Numbered from the stretch's first letter, positions 17,517-26,318 are shown. The stretch: 64,000 nucleotides of DNA from Azospirillum thiophilum (GCF_001305595.1 NZ_CP012401.1:930001-994000); one strand, 5' to 3'. Notes: generated by a model from the letters alone, not told the origin. Numbers and translations are program-made.

Positions 17517-19340
17517 ATGACTGGACATACGCGGACGCGGAACAAGAAGCTCCTGGCCTGGGTCGAGGAGATCGCGCTGAAATGCCAACCGGAGCGCGTT
17601 CACTGGTGCGACGGCTCGCAGGAGGAATATGACCGTCTCTGCAACGAGATGGTGGAAGCGGGCACCTTCATCCGCCTGAACGAGGCCAAGCGCCAAAACT
17701 CCTTCCTCTGCCGCTCCGATCCGGGCGACGTCGCCCGTGTCGAGGACAGCACCTACATCTGCTCGCGCACGCGGGAGGAGGCCGGTCCGACCAACAACTG
17801 GATGGCCCCGGAGGAGATGAAGGCCAAGCTGGACGCCATGTTCGAGGGCTGCATGCGCGGCCGCACCCTGTATGTGGTGCCGTTCAGCATGGGTCCGCTC
17901 GGCTCCGACATCGCGCATATCGGCGTGCAGATCTCCGACAGCCCCTATGTCGCCGTCAACATGCGCCTGATGACCCGCATGGGCCAGAAGGTGCTGGACA
18001 TCCTGGGCGACGGCGATTTCGTTCCCTGCCTGCATTCGATCGGCGCCCCGCTGGAGCCCGGCCAGGCCGACGTGCCGTGGCCCTGCAACGCGCAGAACAA
18101 GTACATCGTCCATTTCCCCGAAGAGCACCGCATCGTCTCCTACGGCTCCGGCTATGGTGGCAATGCGCTGCTCGGCAAGAAGTGCTTCGCGCTGCGCATC
18201 GCGTCCTCCATGGGCCGCGAACAGGGCTGGCTGGCCGAGCATATGCTGATCCTGGGCGTGGAAAGCCCCACCGGCGAGAAGACCTATGTCGGCGCCGCCT
18301 TCCCGTCGGCCTGCGGCAAGACCAACTTCGCCATGCTGGTGCCGCCGAAGGAGTTCGAGGGCTGGAAGGTCCGCACCATCGGCGACGACATCGCCTGGAT
18401 CAAGCCGCAGCCGGACGGCACGCTGCGCGCCATCAACCCGGAGGCCGGCTTCTTCGGCGTCGCCCCCGGCACCAGCGTCAAGTCGAACCCGAACGCGCTG
18501 AAGACGCTGGACCACAACGTCATCTTCACCAACGTCGCGCTGACCGACGACGGTGACGTGTGGTGGGAAGGCCTGACGGACGAGGCGCCGGAACACCTGA
18601 TCGACTGGCAGGGCAAGGACTGGACCCCGGGGTCCGGCCGTCCCGCCGCCCATCCGAACTCCCGCTTCACCGCGCCTGCGGCACAGTGCCCGTCGATCGA
18701 CCCGGCCTGGGAGGATCCGGCCGGCGTTCCGATCAGCGCCTTCATCTTCGGCGGCCGCCTGTCGAAGACCTTCCCGCTGGTGTTCGAGGCCTACAACTGG
18801 CGCGAGGGCGTCTATTGGGCCGCGACCATGGGCTCGGAGGCCACCGCCGCCGCCGTCGGCCAGGCCGCCATCCGGCGCGACCCGTTCGCCATGCTGCCTT
18901 TCTGCGGCTACAACATGGCGGATTACTGGAACCACTGGTTGTCGATGGAAGACAAGGTGGAAAACCTGCCGCGCATCTACCGCGTCAACTGGTTCCGCAA
19001 GGACGAGAACGGCAAGTTCGTCTGGCCGGGCTTCGGCGATAACATGCGCGTCCTGAAATGGATCGTCGACCGCGTCCGCGGGCGGGCCGGCGACGTCGCC
19101 GAATCGCCCTTCGGCTACTCGCCGCGCTACCAGGATCTGAACTGGTCGGGCCTGAACTTCCCAGCCGACAAGTTCGCCAAGATCATGGACATCGACCGCA
19201 AGGAGGCCGAAGCCGAGGCGAAGGACCAGGAGGAGCTGTTCAACCGCTTCGGCGACCGTCTGCCCGAGGAGATCGAGCAGCAGCGGGTGGCCGTCCTGAA
19301 GCGTCTGGAAACCAGCCCGGATGTCTGGCGCATCGGCTGA
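17517..19340 (+). CDS. pckG: GTP-dependent phosphoenolpyruvate carboxykinase
   Basis: Converts oxaloacetate and GTP to PEP and CO2, the first committed step of gluconeogenesis. At 607 residues it has the length of the GTP class (EC 4.1.1.32). It carries that class's signature P-loop [13 protein letters not shown] with the reactive cysteine, plus CLHSIG and the FIFGGRL region. This differs from the ATP-type PckA usually found beside chvI in rhizobia. A ribosome site (GAGAGGGACGAC) precedes the ATG, and a strong terminator follows. PEP made here is the phosphate donor for the PTS encoded across the divergent locus. Confidence 0.97.
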   Translation: MTGHTRTRNKKLLAWVEEIALKCQPERVHWCDGSQEEYDRLCNEMVEAGTFIRLNEAKRQNSFLCRSDPGDVARVEDSTYICSRTREEAGPTNNWMAPEEMKAKLDAMFEGCMRGRTLYVVPFSMGPLGSDIAHIGVQISDSPYVAVNMRLMTRMGQKVLDILGDGDFVPCLHSIGAPLEPGQADVPWPCNAQNKYIVHFPEEHRIVSYGSGYGGNALLGKKCFALRIASSMGREQGWLAEHMLILGVESPTGEKTYVGAAFPSACGKTNFAMLVPPKEFEGWKVRTIGDDIAWIKPQPDGTLRAINPEAGFFGVAPGTSVKSNPNALKTLDHNVIFTNVALTDDGDVWWEGLTDEAPEHLIDWQGKDWTPGSGRPAAHPNSRFTAPAAQCPSIDPAWEDPAGVPISAFIFGGRLSKTFPLVFEAYNWREGVYWAATMGSEATAAAVGQAAIRRDPFAMLPFCGYNMADYWNHWLSMEDKVENLPRIYRVNWFRKDENGKFVWPGFGDNMRVLKWIVDRVRGRAGDVAESPFGYSPRYQDLNWSGLNFPADKFAKIMDIDRKEAEAEAKDQEELFNRFGDRLPEEIEQQRVAVLKRLETSPDVWRIG

Positions 19341-19380
19341 CACCGGTCCCGGCCGGAAAACACCACACAGGTAAGGATAG

Positions 19381-19412
19381 GGGGCTGCCGCAAGGCGGCC
19401 CCTTTTTCCTTT
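19381..19412 (+). terminator. Rho-independent terminator after pckG
   Basis: A GC-rich hairpin (GGGGCTGCC, GCAA loop, GGCGGCCCC, one G-T wobble) is followed by a run of five T. It lies 40 bases after the pckG stop. It is preceded by GTAAGGATA, a motif also seen around the cyclase gene. Confidence 0.85.
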
Positions 19413-19613
19413 GGCGGGCGATGATGAACGCGCCGTCATCCTTTCCCGGCAGCCGGCCGGCCGGCCGTTCCAGCGGCGGGACGAGTCCCCAGCCTTCCCA
19501 ATAGTTTTTCCCTTGGTCCGGCTCCGCTGTCTTTCAGCGATTTAACCGGCTTGTCAAAATGATCGGGCATAAAGTCGCCCGCGCCGGATCGCACATGCCA
19601 GGGGGGCGACATC

Positions 19614-20396
19614 ATGACCGATCATCAGGATCCACCGCAGGACGGCGATGAATCCGTCGTGCCGAACCTCGCTGCCGAAAACCACGAGGATGCTGCCGAC
19701 ACCCTGTCCAAGCGGCAGTCCTGCGCAGTCAGCGGCAAGCGGCGCCCCAAGCGCGACCTGATCGCGCTGGACGCCCTGCGCCCCAACCTGGCCGACCGCA
19801 TCCGCCTCGACCACCCGCATCTTGAGCCTGACGCCCAGATCAGCCGGCAGGAGCTGGCGCGTTACCGCTCACTCTATGTCGCCGAACTGCTGCAGGCCGA
19901 GCATGGCGAGCTGAGCGAGCTGGACCGCGAGGTCGCCGAAAGCCTCGCCCGCCATGACACCCTGGCCGAGAATCCGGAAGAGGAATATGACGACCACCGC
20001 ACGCTGGGCGAAAGGCTCGCCGACGGCCTCGCCAGCTTCGGCGGCAGCTGGGCCTTCCTGACCTCCTTCGGCTTCTTCCTCGGCTTGTGGATGATCGTCA
20101 ACATGATCGAAGGCGAGACACGGGCCTTCGATCCCTATCCCTTCATCCTGCTGAACCTGGTGCTGTCCTGCCTCGCCGCCATCCAGGCTCCGGTCATCAT
20201 GATGAGTCAGAAGCGGCAGGAATCGAAGGACCGCCTGCGCTCCGAAAACGACTACCGCGTCAATCTGAAGGCCGAGCTGGAAATCCGGCACCTGCACGAG
20301 AAGATGGATTACCTGATCCAGCGCCAATGGCAGCGCCTGACCGAAATCCAGCAGCTCCAGCTGGAGATCATGCAGGAAAAGCGCCTGCGGAGGTGA
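19614..20396 (+). CDS. DUF1003-domain membrane protein
   Basis: A 260-residue protein of the DUF1003 family, whose function is unknown. The N-terminal 130 residues are hydrophilic and acidic. Two membrane segments follow (FLTSFGFFLGLWMIVNMI and FILLNLVLSCLAAIQAPVIMM), separated by the family-typical DPYPF turn. The C-terminal tail is helical and charged (LKAELEIRHLHEKMDYLIQRQW). The family alignment around GGSWAFLTSF to the tail is obvious. Start ATG at 19614 has a strong AGGGGGG ribosome site. It converges on the five-motif zinc-ribbon gene. Confidence 0.9.
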   Translation: MTDHQDPPQDGDESVVPNLAAENHEDAADTLSKRQSCAVSGKRRPKRDLIALDALRPNLADRIRLDHPHLEPDAQISRQELARYRSLYVAELLQAEHGELSELDREVAESLARHDTLAENPEEEYDDHRTLGERLADGLASFGGSWAFLTSFGFFLGLWMIVNMIEGETRAFDPYPFILLNLVLSCLAAIQAPVIMMSQKRQESKDRLRSENDYRVNLKAELEIRHLHEKMDYLIQRQWQRLTEIQQLQLEIMQEKRLRR

Positions 20397-20465
20397 ACGG
20401 CCGTCCTCTGCCGCAGGCCCGGCAGAACTTTCAGGGAACCACCTACCGGCCGGCGCCTGCCGGTG

Positions 20466-22073
20466 TCACCGCTTGCGGCGGCCGTCCAGTTCCAGCATGC
20501 CGCGCAGGGCGGCGATGGTCTTGCTGAGGGGAGTCGGTTCGGCGGCCGGCTTGCCGCCATGCGGAGGAACATCATTCTCCGTCATCGTCGGCTCGGGGAG
20601 GGCCGGTGGGCGCTGCTTGCCGGCACGGGGCTTCGACGGTGCCGGCGGCGGCGGCGGTGGCGGTTCCAGCGGCATCTCTTCCTCGATCAGCCCGCGCAGA
20701 GCCCTCATCGCCTCTTCGATTTCGCGTTCCTGGGCGGAACGGCGGCCGGACGGCGCCGGCTCCGGGGGGAGTTCCTCCGGTTCCGGATCGGCCTTCGCCA
20801 CCGGCCAGCCATCGCCGGCGGCATCCCGGCCGGGCCGCAGGCTTTCCCCGTCCTCCCGGCCAGCCTCCTCCCGATCAGCCTTCCCCCGGTCAGCCTCCTC
20901 CCGGCCAGCCGTCTTTCCGGCTGCCTTATCGGCCGTCTTCCCGGCACCACGCATCTTGCGCGGCATGGGAGGCGCCTCGTCGTCGGAATCGTTCGCCGCA
21001 TCCTCGATCATCGACCGCAGTGCCGCCAGTGTCCGGTCGAAGCCGCCCTCGTCCTCGGGTGGCGGGGGCGGGCGCTGGGCGCGCCGTTCGGCGCGGTGCT
21101 GGTCGAAGTCGAGCGGTTCACCGGCGCCGGGTCGTTGCGCAGGCGGCTTCCCCACCGGCCCGGCCGGGCGCTGCACGGGCCTTTCCGGGTCGCGGATGGC
21201 GAAGGACAGGATATCGTCATCGGACGGCTCGTCCTCGCCGTTTTCGCCGTCATGTTCGTCGTCGCCGTGTTCGTCCTCCGGATCGTCCTCTTCCGGTTCG
21301 TCCGGGACACCGCCGGCGACCATCCTCCGCCAGGGAGCGAAGTCCTCGTCCGCCGCTTCATCCTCGAAATCGTTGCGCACCAGGACCTTGTGCGAAAAGG
21401 CCGCCAGCGGCTCCTCGCCGGCATCCTCGCCGCCGAAGGGGCCGTCAGCGACGTCCCGTTCGTCCGGCGCTTCGTCCGACCAATCGGCCTGATCCAGCAA
21501 CCGGCGCATCGCCGTCAGTGCCTCGTCCTCGTCGTCGGCAGCAGCAGCGGCGGCCTTCGAGATGTGCCGCACGGGCGCCTTGGCCGGGAGATCGTCCCAA
21601 CCTGCCGCATCCTCGTCGGAGGGCCGGGCATCCCCCAGGCGGGCCGCCATGTCGGCCAGCGAGACGGGTTCCCACAGCGGATCGGCCCCATCCCCGGCCG
21701 GGCCGTCGGCGACCAGGTCAGACAGTGGAAGGTCGGACAGCGGGTGGGCCGGCTTGCCGCGCGGCGCCTCCGGCTCGGCATCGCCGGTTTCGCCTCGCAG
21801 CGATGCGAGCAGGCCGTTCAGCGCTGCCAGCGGAGCGTCGAAGGATGGCTCCCCGTTCGCCGCGGCCGGTGGTTCGGCCACGATCGGCCGGCTTTCGGTG
21901 TCGCGGGAGTCGCACCGCGAGCAGCGGTAATGCGGCGCGATCGACAACACCGGGTAGTTGGGGCCGAAACGCCGTTCCAGCATGGCACGGGGCAGCACGC
22001 CGCCATGCCCACAGGCGCAACAGCGCAGTTGCACGTCGGCGTCGATGTCGCGAAGGAACAGCATGCGGGCCAT
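20466..22073 (-). CDS. Zinc-ribbon protein with five repeated helix motifs in a disordered chain
   Basis: Unknown family. The 535-residue product opens with a likely zinc ribbon: CxxC at residues 18-21 (CCAC) and 51-54 (CSRC). The rest is acidic, Pro-rich and mostly disordered. Five short amphipathic helices of the form A-[LM]-[RN]-x-[LM]-[LI]-[EDA] are spread along it near residues 80-93, 185-195, 346-358, 453-466 and 518-529; the last almost ends the protein. A five-residue tandem repeat (about residues 388-407) comes from a 15-base minisatellite. The ATG at 22073 is only 7 bases downstream of a TATACT box, so the message may be leaderless, or the start may be the ATG at 22064. Divergent from a DUF1289 gene. 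Confidence 0.75.
   Translation of the reverse strand: MARMLFLRDIDADVQLRCCACGHGGVLPRAMLERRFGPNYPVLSIAPHYRCSRCDSRDTESRPIVAEPPAAANGEPSFDAPLAALNGLLASLRGETGDAEPEAPRGKPAHPLSDLPLSDLVADGPAGDGADPLWEPVSLADMAARLGDARPSDEDAAGWDDLPAKAPVRHISKAAAAAADDEDEALTAMRRLLDQADWSDEAPDERDVADGPFGGEDAGEEPLAAFSHKVLVRNDFEDEAADEDFAPWRRMVAGGVPDEPEEDDPEDEHGDDEHDGENGEDEPSDDDILSFAIRDPERPVQRPAGPVGKPPAQRPGAGEPLDFDQHRAERRAQRPPPPPEDEGGFDRTLAALRSMIEDAANDSDDEAPPMPRKMRGAGKTADKAAGKTAGREEADRGKADREEAGREDGESLRPGRDAAGDGWPVAKADPEPEELPPEPAPSGRRSAQEREIEEAMRALRGLIEEEMPLEPPPPPPPAPSKPRAGKQRPPALPEPTMTENDVPPHGGKPAAEPTPLSKTIAALRGMLELDGRRKR
20851..20910. repeat. In-frame 15-base minisatellite, four copies
   Basis: Four tandem 15-base units related to TCCTCCCGGCCAGCC, with units 1 and 4 identical and 2 and 3 diverged at two to three positions. 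They encode five-residue repeats of the type [GD]R[EG][EKD]A on the minus strand inside the zinc-ribbon gene. Copy number is expected to vary without shifting the frame. Confidence 0.85.
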
Positions 22074-22172
22074 GGCGCGCAGTATAGCGGCCAGCCGGCC
22101 GCTTTCCCATTCGATTTCGAACTGGGTGCGGAGGGCTTGCCGCGACGGCGCGCTCTTTGGCACAGTCGCGCC

Positions 22173-22403
22173 ATGATGCAAGCACCGCCTGAAACGCCGC
22201 CCGGCGACCATGTGCCGTCCCCCTGCATCCGGCTTTGCACGCTGGACCAGTCGGACGTCTGCGTCGGCTGTTACCGCAAGCTCGACGACATCATCGCCTG
22301 GAGGGTGCTCGACCCCGCCGGGCGCCTCGCGGTGCTGGCCGCGGCGGACCGGCGCCGTGCGGCAGCGGCGGGGATCGGGGGGCCGGGACGTCAGGGTGAA
22401 TGA
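22173..22403 (+). CDS. DUF1289 small cysteine protein
   Basis: A 76-residue protein of the DUF1289 family, recognised by SPCIRLCTLD and CVGCYRKLDDIIAW. Four conserved cysteines suggest binding of zinc or an iron-sulfur cluster. The function of the family is unknown; members occur as stand-alone small proteins in many Proteobacteria. The ATG at 22173 is followed directly by a second ATG. The gene is divergent from the five-motif zinc-ribbon gene with about 100 bases between, so the two may share a control region. Confidence 0.85.
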   Translation: MMQAPPETPPGDHVPSPCIRLCTLDQSDVCVGCYRKLDDIIAWRVLDPAGRLAVLAAADRRRAAAAGIGGPGRQGE

Positions 22404-22445
22404 GGCCGGGACGAACGGGGCCGGACTGGCGCGCTTGGCCCCGGA

Positions 22446-22682
22446 TCACACTGCGCGGGTGACGGTCAGGCCCTGTTCGGACAGGCTGTCGAAGACGTCC
22501 CTGAACTTCCGCAGATAGCGGGAGCGGTAGGCGTCGAAATCGGCGGCGATCGCCGCTTCGGCATTCTTGGACTTCTTGAACTCGGCCACGCGGTGGGCGT
22601 TTTCGGCGTGGTAGAGGGCGAAGGCGCCCTTCGTGACCAGTTCGTTGGCAACCGGGTCTGTGTTCGGTTTTTCGCTGTTCAT
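22446..22682 (-). CDS. Small protein of unknown function
   Basis: A 78-residue soluble, helical protein starting MNSEKPNTDPVANELV with a charged centre (RVAEFKKSKNAEAAIAADF). I do not recognise a family. An alternative upstream start in the same frame adds Pro-rich residues and looks worse. It reads convergently toward the DUF1289 gene and lies downstream of the DUF2383-like gene on the same strand. Confidence 0.6.
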   Translation of the reverse strand: MNSEKPNTDPVANELVTKGAFALYHAENAHRVAEFKKSKNAEAAIAADFDAYRSRYLRKFRDVFDSLSEQGLTVTRAV

Positions 22683-22806
22683 CAATCCATGTCCAGGTGG
22701 AACCGGCATCCGGCCACCAAAGCCGGATGGGCGGTGGTGCTGTGGCAGGACCACACCGGGAAAGCCTACGCCCGCTCCCGACCCCCGGCAATGCTGCGAC
22801 GCACCA

Positions 22807-23250
22807 TCACGCCACCACCCCGCGCAGGGCCGCCATGCGATCACGGTCGACCCGGATGCGGTCGAGATGCTGGGCGATCACCGCGGTGATGGGCAGGGGA
22901 AGCTCCCTCGCCATCGCCTCGTCATAGCGGCGCAGGCACTCCGTCTCGCCGCGCTCGACCTCGGCGATGATGGCGGCACGGTCATGGCCGAGAACGGCCG
23001 ACTTCAACCCGAGGAAGAAGCGGTGGGCTCCGCCCATCATGGTGCCGCCCATGTCGGGTGCCCCGCCCTGTTCGGCCACCAGCCGTTGGATCTCGCGCAC
23101 GATGGCGCCGCGCTGCGCGGCAAGATCGTTGAACAAGGCCTTCAGGTCCTCGTCCTGGGCGGACTCCGCCGCCTGCCGGTAGCCTTCGTGGCTGTCCTCG
23201 ACGATGCGGATCAGATCGTTGAGCGTATCGACGATCGCGTCTTTTTCCAT
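22807..23250 (-). CDS. DUF2383/PA2169-family four-helix protein
   Basis: A 147-residue protein starting MEKDAIVDTLNDLIRIVEDS and containing EGYRQAAESAQDEDLKALF, matching the PA2169/DUF2383 family of ferritin-like four-helix bundles. Glutamate and histidine positions fit a ferritin-like helix bundle, but metal binding is not certain. Family role is unknown; members are often stress or stationary-phase induced. The ATG at 23250 has a good ribosome site (GGGAGGACC). Residues 95-105 are Gly/Met-rich. Confidence 0.85.
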   Translation of the reverse strand: MEKDAIVDTLNDLIRIVEDSHEGYRQAAESAQDEDLKALFNDLAAQRGAIVREIQRLVAEQGGAPDMGGTMMGGAHRFFLGLKSAVLGHDRAAIIAEVERGETECLRRYDEAMARELPLPITAVIAQHLDRIRVDRDRMAALRGVVA

Positions 23251-23730
23251 AGCGGCAGGTCCTCCCATGCATCCCCGTCGTTGCCACAACCCGGACGCCG
23301 GCCCGAATGTTCCCGCCGGTCGCCGGGGGCAATCGGGACAGGCCCGGCCTTCGCCATGCGGCGGGAGCGGCCAGGGCAGGGGGCAGGGCGGGCACAAGGC
23401 CGGAGCCGTCGACCGGGTGGTGACAGTTGTATGACTGGAAAAGGACCGAAAGACGACTGGAGCCGGATCTTCGACGGCCGGACCGATCGATCACGGAAGG
23501 TCACACGAAAGACGCCGTGATTATTGTTCTAACTCTCGGCCCGTTCCGGATCCGGCCACAGGAAGACACCGCCTGATAACGAACCGGATAGGCGATTTCG
23601 GGTTGGATCCTGTCCATCCTTGCCGTTGGCAATATGGCCTCGCATAGGCATTCTCACTCCGCCACGATCGCATTGTCATCGATGTGTTCGGGTCGAGATC
23701 GGAGGATCGTCGAAAACGGGGAATTCGAGA
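23251..23730. other. Intergenic region, no gene seen
   Basis: About 480 bases between the DUF2383-like gene and the small cysteine protein. GC content is lower around 23515-23660. Reading frames on both strands give only low-quality sequence. It should hold the promoter of the DUF2383-like gene at its left edge. I see no clear repeat, terminator or RNA. Confidence 0.5.
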
Positions 23731-24000
23731 ATGGCGCTGTATGGACGGCATCCCGCGTCCCTGGGATGGGAACCAAAGCCAGCGAAGACCGGGGCTGTGC
23801 GCGCATCCGGCGGACGGACCGGGCGGAGTGGCCCGCCCTGCTGTGGCTGCGGGCGGCCGATCCGTGTCGGCGACCCGCATTGGGCCGGGCACGGCGACCA
23901 GCGCCCCTGGCATTACGGCTGCGCCGAACGGGCCGGCCTCACATGGTCATGGGCATCCCAGCCGCCCGCGCACCCTTATCCATTGCCGGAGATGGATTGA
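23731..24000 (+). CDS. Small Cys/His-rich protein, possibly zinc-binding
   Basis: An 89-residue frame starting MALYGRHPASLGWEPKPAKTG. Its middle reads CCGCGRPIRVGDPHW and then HYGCAERAGL; two Cys followed by His and Cys resemble a small zinc site. No family recognised. A purine-rich GGGG lies 13 bases before the ATG. The last 62 bases overlap the convergent gene that ends at 23939, so one of the two 3' ends may be wrong. Confidence 0.5.
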   Translation: MALYGRHPASLGWEPKPAKTGAVRASGGRTGRSGPPCCGCGRPIRVGDPHWAGHGDQRPWHYGCAERAGLTWSWASQPPAHPYPLPEMD

Positions 24001-24214
24001 CCGCCGCATCCTCCCCGGGATTGGCAGTGGCGGGGCCGGCCATTCCGGCCAAGGCCGCCTCGCATCCCCGCCGATACGCCTCGCGCTCGGCCTCCAGGAT
24101 GACTTCCGCCAGCCGGCGTTCGAAATCCCGTTCCACCAGGGCCGAGAACAGGTCGATGCGGAAGCGCGCCTGCAGGGACCGGCTCAGGCGTCGGGCTCGT
24201 TCGATGGGCGGCAT
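23939..24214 (-). CDS. Small charged helical protein of unknown function
   Basis: A 91-residue protein beginning MPPIERARRLSRSLQARFRIDLF with a helical, Glu/Arg-rich core (ERRLAEVILEAEREAYRRGCEAAL) and a Pro/Ala-rich tail. The ATG at 24214 has a good ribosome site (GGAAGGGAAA). No family recognised. It overlaps the convergent small cysteine protein at its 3' end. Confidence 0.55.
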   Translation of the reverse strand: MPPIERARRLSRSLQARFRIDLFSALVERDFERRLAEVILEAEREAYRRGCEAALAGMAGPATANPGEDAAVNPSPAMDKGARAAGMPMTM

Positions 24215-24417
24215 GGGTGTTTCCCTTCCGGATGGCGGCCTTCCGGACGGCGGACGACCCCACCCAGCCTCAGCGATCCTGCCCACCCCCGGCAACCGCC
24301 CCATCGGAGAAGACACCAACGCAAAAGAGAGCGCCCATTCACGCCCATCGGCGCGAACCGCTCTTTTTCGGCACAAAATTTCAAGAGAAGGAAAAAGCCG
24401 CAGGTCAGCGCGACATC

Positions 24418-24491
24418 TGGAGCGGGTGAAGGGAATCGAACCCTCGTCGTAAGCTTGGGAAGCTTCTGCTCTACCATTGAGCTACACCCGC
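24418..24491 (-). tRNA. tRNA-Gly(CCC)
   Basis: A complete cloverleaf on the minus strand. The acceptor stem GCGGGTG/CACCCGC, D-arm AGCTCAATGGTAGAGC, anticodon loop TTCCCAA (anticodon CCC) and T-arm GGGTTCGATTCCC are all present. A CCA end is encoded at 24418-24420. Closely resembles glyU-type tRNAs. Confidence 0.96.
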
Positions 24492-24538
24492 GCGCCCGCT
24501 GTTTATAGGCGACTGCCCCGGCGGACACAAGAGCGGAA

Positions 24539-25426
24539 TCAAGCACTCCCGTGCGCCGGATCCCTGGCGGGCTGAGCGGGAGCGGGAGCGGGCGGCGCGG
24601 CTCCTTTGGCAGGGGGCTGAACGTCGGTACGGCCGGATATGGCGCGGGCCACACCCTGACTGATCACGCGCTGGCAATGGTCGGCCAGCGCCTTGCGGCT
24701 GGAAAAGCCGTCGATGGTCACCGGCGGATGGAACTCCACCTCCACCGTCATGCCGCCCAGGCGGAAGGCCTGCCACAGGTGCGGCACCAGATCCATGTCG
24801 CCGTACCAGGCATAGAAAGGGCGGAAGGCGATGCCCATCGGGATGCCGTCCAGCCGGGTCGGGGCGATGCTGACCGGCTGCACCGTCAGCGGACGGCCGT
24901 CGATGCGCCGGGCGGCGACGGCGAACAGGGCGGTCTTGAAGGGCAGGGTACGGTTGCCGTCGCTGGAGGTGCCCTCCGGGAACAGGATCAGGCTGTCGCC
25001 GGCATCGAGCCGCCCACCCATGTCGTCGCGCTGCTTGTCGACCGTCGAGCGCGCCTTGCGCTCCACGAAGACCGTGCGCTGCAACCTGGCAAGCACGCCG
25101 AAGAAGGGCCAGCTCCCGACCTCCGTCTTGGCGACGAAGGACCCCGGGATCAGCGAGCCGAGCACCGTGATGTCCAGGTAGGAGGAATGGTTGGACACGA
25201 ACAGAACCGGCCCCCCGGCCGCCCGCTCGCCGCGCACCACCACGTCCAGCCCCATCAACCGGGTGCAGATCCGGTGATAGAAGGGCGGCAGGGTGCGGCA
25301 GAGCCGCCAGCCCCGCGCAACCGCCAACGCCTGGAGCGGGATCAGCAGCAGCGTCCACACCAGGTACAGCGTCAGGCGCAAAGCCCCGCGTCCGGACGAG
25401 CCGAGGGCGCGCGCGGTTCGGTTCAT
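24539..25426 (-). CDS. olsA: 1-acyl-glycerol-type acyltransferase, likely OlsA
   Basis: PlsC-family O-acyltransferase of 295 residues. The catalytic HxxxxD is at residues 80-85 (NHSSYLD), and the acceptor-binding FPEGTSS is near 148. An N-terminal membrane segment (LTLYLVWTLLLIPLQALAVA) anchors it. It lies seven bases downstream of an OlsB-type N-acyltransferase. That pairing suggests it makes ornithine lipid from lyso-ornithine lipid rather than phosphatidate. A role in phospholipid synthesis is the alternative. The C-terminus is Pro/Ala-rich. Confidence 0.88.
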   Translation of the reverse strand: MNRTARALGSSGRGALRLTLYLVWTLLLIPLQALAVARGWRLCRTLPPFYHRICTRLMGLDVVVRGERAAGGPVLFVSNHSSYLDITVLGSLIPGSFVAKTEVGSWPFFGVLARLQRTVFVERKARSTVDKQRDDMGGRLDAGDSLILFPEGTSSDGNRTLPFKTALFAVAARRIDGRPLTVQPVSIAPTRLDGIPMGIAFRPFYAWYGDMDLVPHLWQAFRLGGMTVEVEFHPPVTIDGFSSRKALADHCQRVISQGVARAISGRTDVQPPAKGAAPPAPAPAQPARDPAHGSA

Positions 25427-25433
25427 GACGTCC

Positions 25434-26318
25434 TCAGCCGGTTTGACTGTCGCGGCTGCGACGTTCGTAATGCTTGAAATACTTGTCGGTGATCAGATCG
25501 GTCTTCACGACGATGCAGACATCGGTGGTGTTGAACTGGTGGTCGATGACCGAGCCGTCGCCGATGAAGCCGCCCAGGCGCAGATAGCCCTTGATCAGCG
25601 GCGGCAGCACGTTCAGAGCCCGCTTCGGGTCGACGCGATCCTTCGCCATCCGGTCGAGTGAGACATAGCGCTCCGGCAGCGCCCTTGCCCGGAGATCCGG
25701 CGGGGCCAGATGATGATGGTGCAGGTAGGCCAGCGGCTCGGCCAGGGCATCGGGATCGGTACCCGGCAGGCTGGCACAGCCGAACATCAGGGCGATGTCA
25801 TGCTGGAAGACATAGGCGGCGATGCCCTGCCACAGCAGCTGCATGCTGCCGCGCGAGCGGTAGCCGGCATCGACGCAGGACCGCCCCAGCTCCAGGATCT
25901 CGCCGGGGTAGGCGAGCAGCGGGCCGATGTCGTACTCGTCGCTGGAATAGAAGCGCCCGACCTTCTCGGCGGCCGGCCGCCGGATCAGGCGGTAGGTGCC
26001 GACCACCATGTCGGGACCGTTGCCGCGGGCGTGGTCGATGACCAGCAGATGGTCGGCAACGCCGTCGTAATCGTCGAAATCCCGGCGCTCAGCCTGCATC
26101 GCCGGAGAGGGGACCGCCGCCATCTCTTCGTAGAAGACGCGATAGCGCAAAGCCTGCGCCCAGTCGATCTCAGCAGCGGATTGCGCCAGCCGCACCTCCA
26201 GGGTGCCCAGCCGGATGCCGTCCGTCACCTTGGCGCCAAGAGCCTCCGGTACGGACTCCTCGCCACGCTCAGGGCTCGTCCGGGTCAGGTCCGGCTGGTC
26301 CAAGCTTGCATCAGCCAT
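25434..26318 (-). CDS. olsB: Ornithine N-acyltransferase OlsB-like
   Basis: A GNAT-type hydroxyacyl-ACP-dependent acyltransferase of 294 residues. The core shows LRYRVFYEEMAA, DFDDYDGVADHLLVID, VGTYRLI, ELGRSCVDAGYRSRG and CASLPGTDP, all typical of OlsB and hemolysin-like GNATs. It adds a 3-hydroxy fatty acid to ornithine in the first step of membrane ornithine lipid formation, followed by OlsA encoded next. Ornithine lipids commonly replace phospholipids under phosphate limitation. The start at the ATG at 26318 avoids an Arg-rich upstream stretch. Confidence 0.88.
   Translation of the reverse strand: MADASLDQPDLTRTSPERGEESVPEALGAKVTDGIRLGTLEVRLAQSAAEIDWAQALRYRVFYEEMAAVPSPAMQAERRDFDDYDGVADHLLVIDHARGNGPDMVVGTYRLIRRPAAEKVGRFYSSDEYDIGPLLAYPGEILELGRSCVDAGYRSRGSMQLLWQGIAAYVFQHDIALMFGCASLPGTDPDALAEPLAYLHHHHLAPPDLRARALPERYVSLDRMAKDRVDPKRALNVLPPLIKGYLRLGGFIGDGSVIDHQFNTTDVCIVVKTDLITDKYFKHYERRSRDSQTG

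Noticed and set aside
17014..17520. 168-residue frame spanning the pckG leader and overlapping its ATG
   Set aside because: Arg-rich low-complexity product without a ribosome site or domain; the A-rich repeats explain its opening.
23634..24452. Plus-strand frame running through small genes into the tRNA-Gly
   Set aside because: Its C-terminus is the translated antisense of the tRNA, a classic false call.
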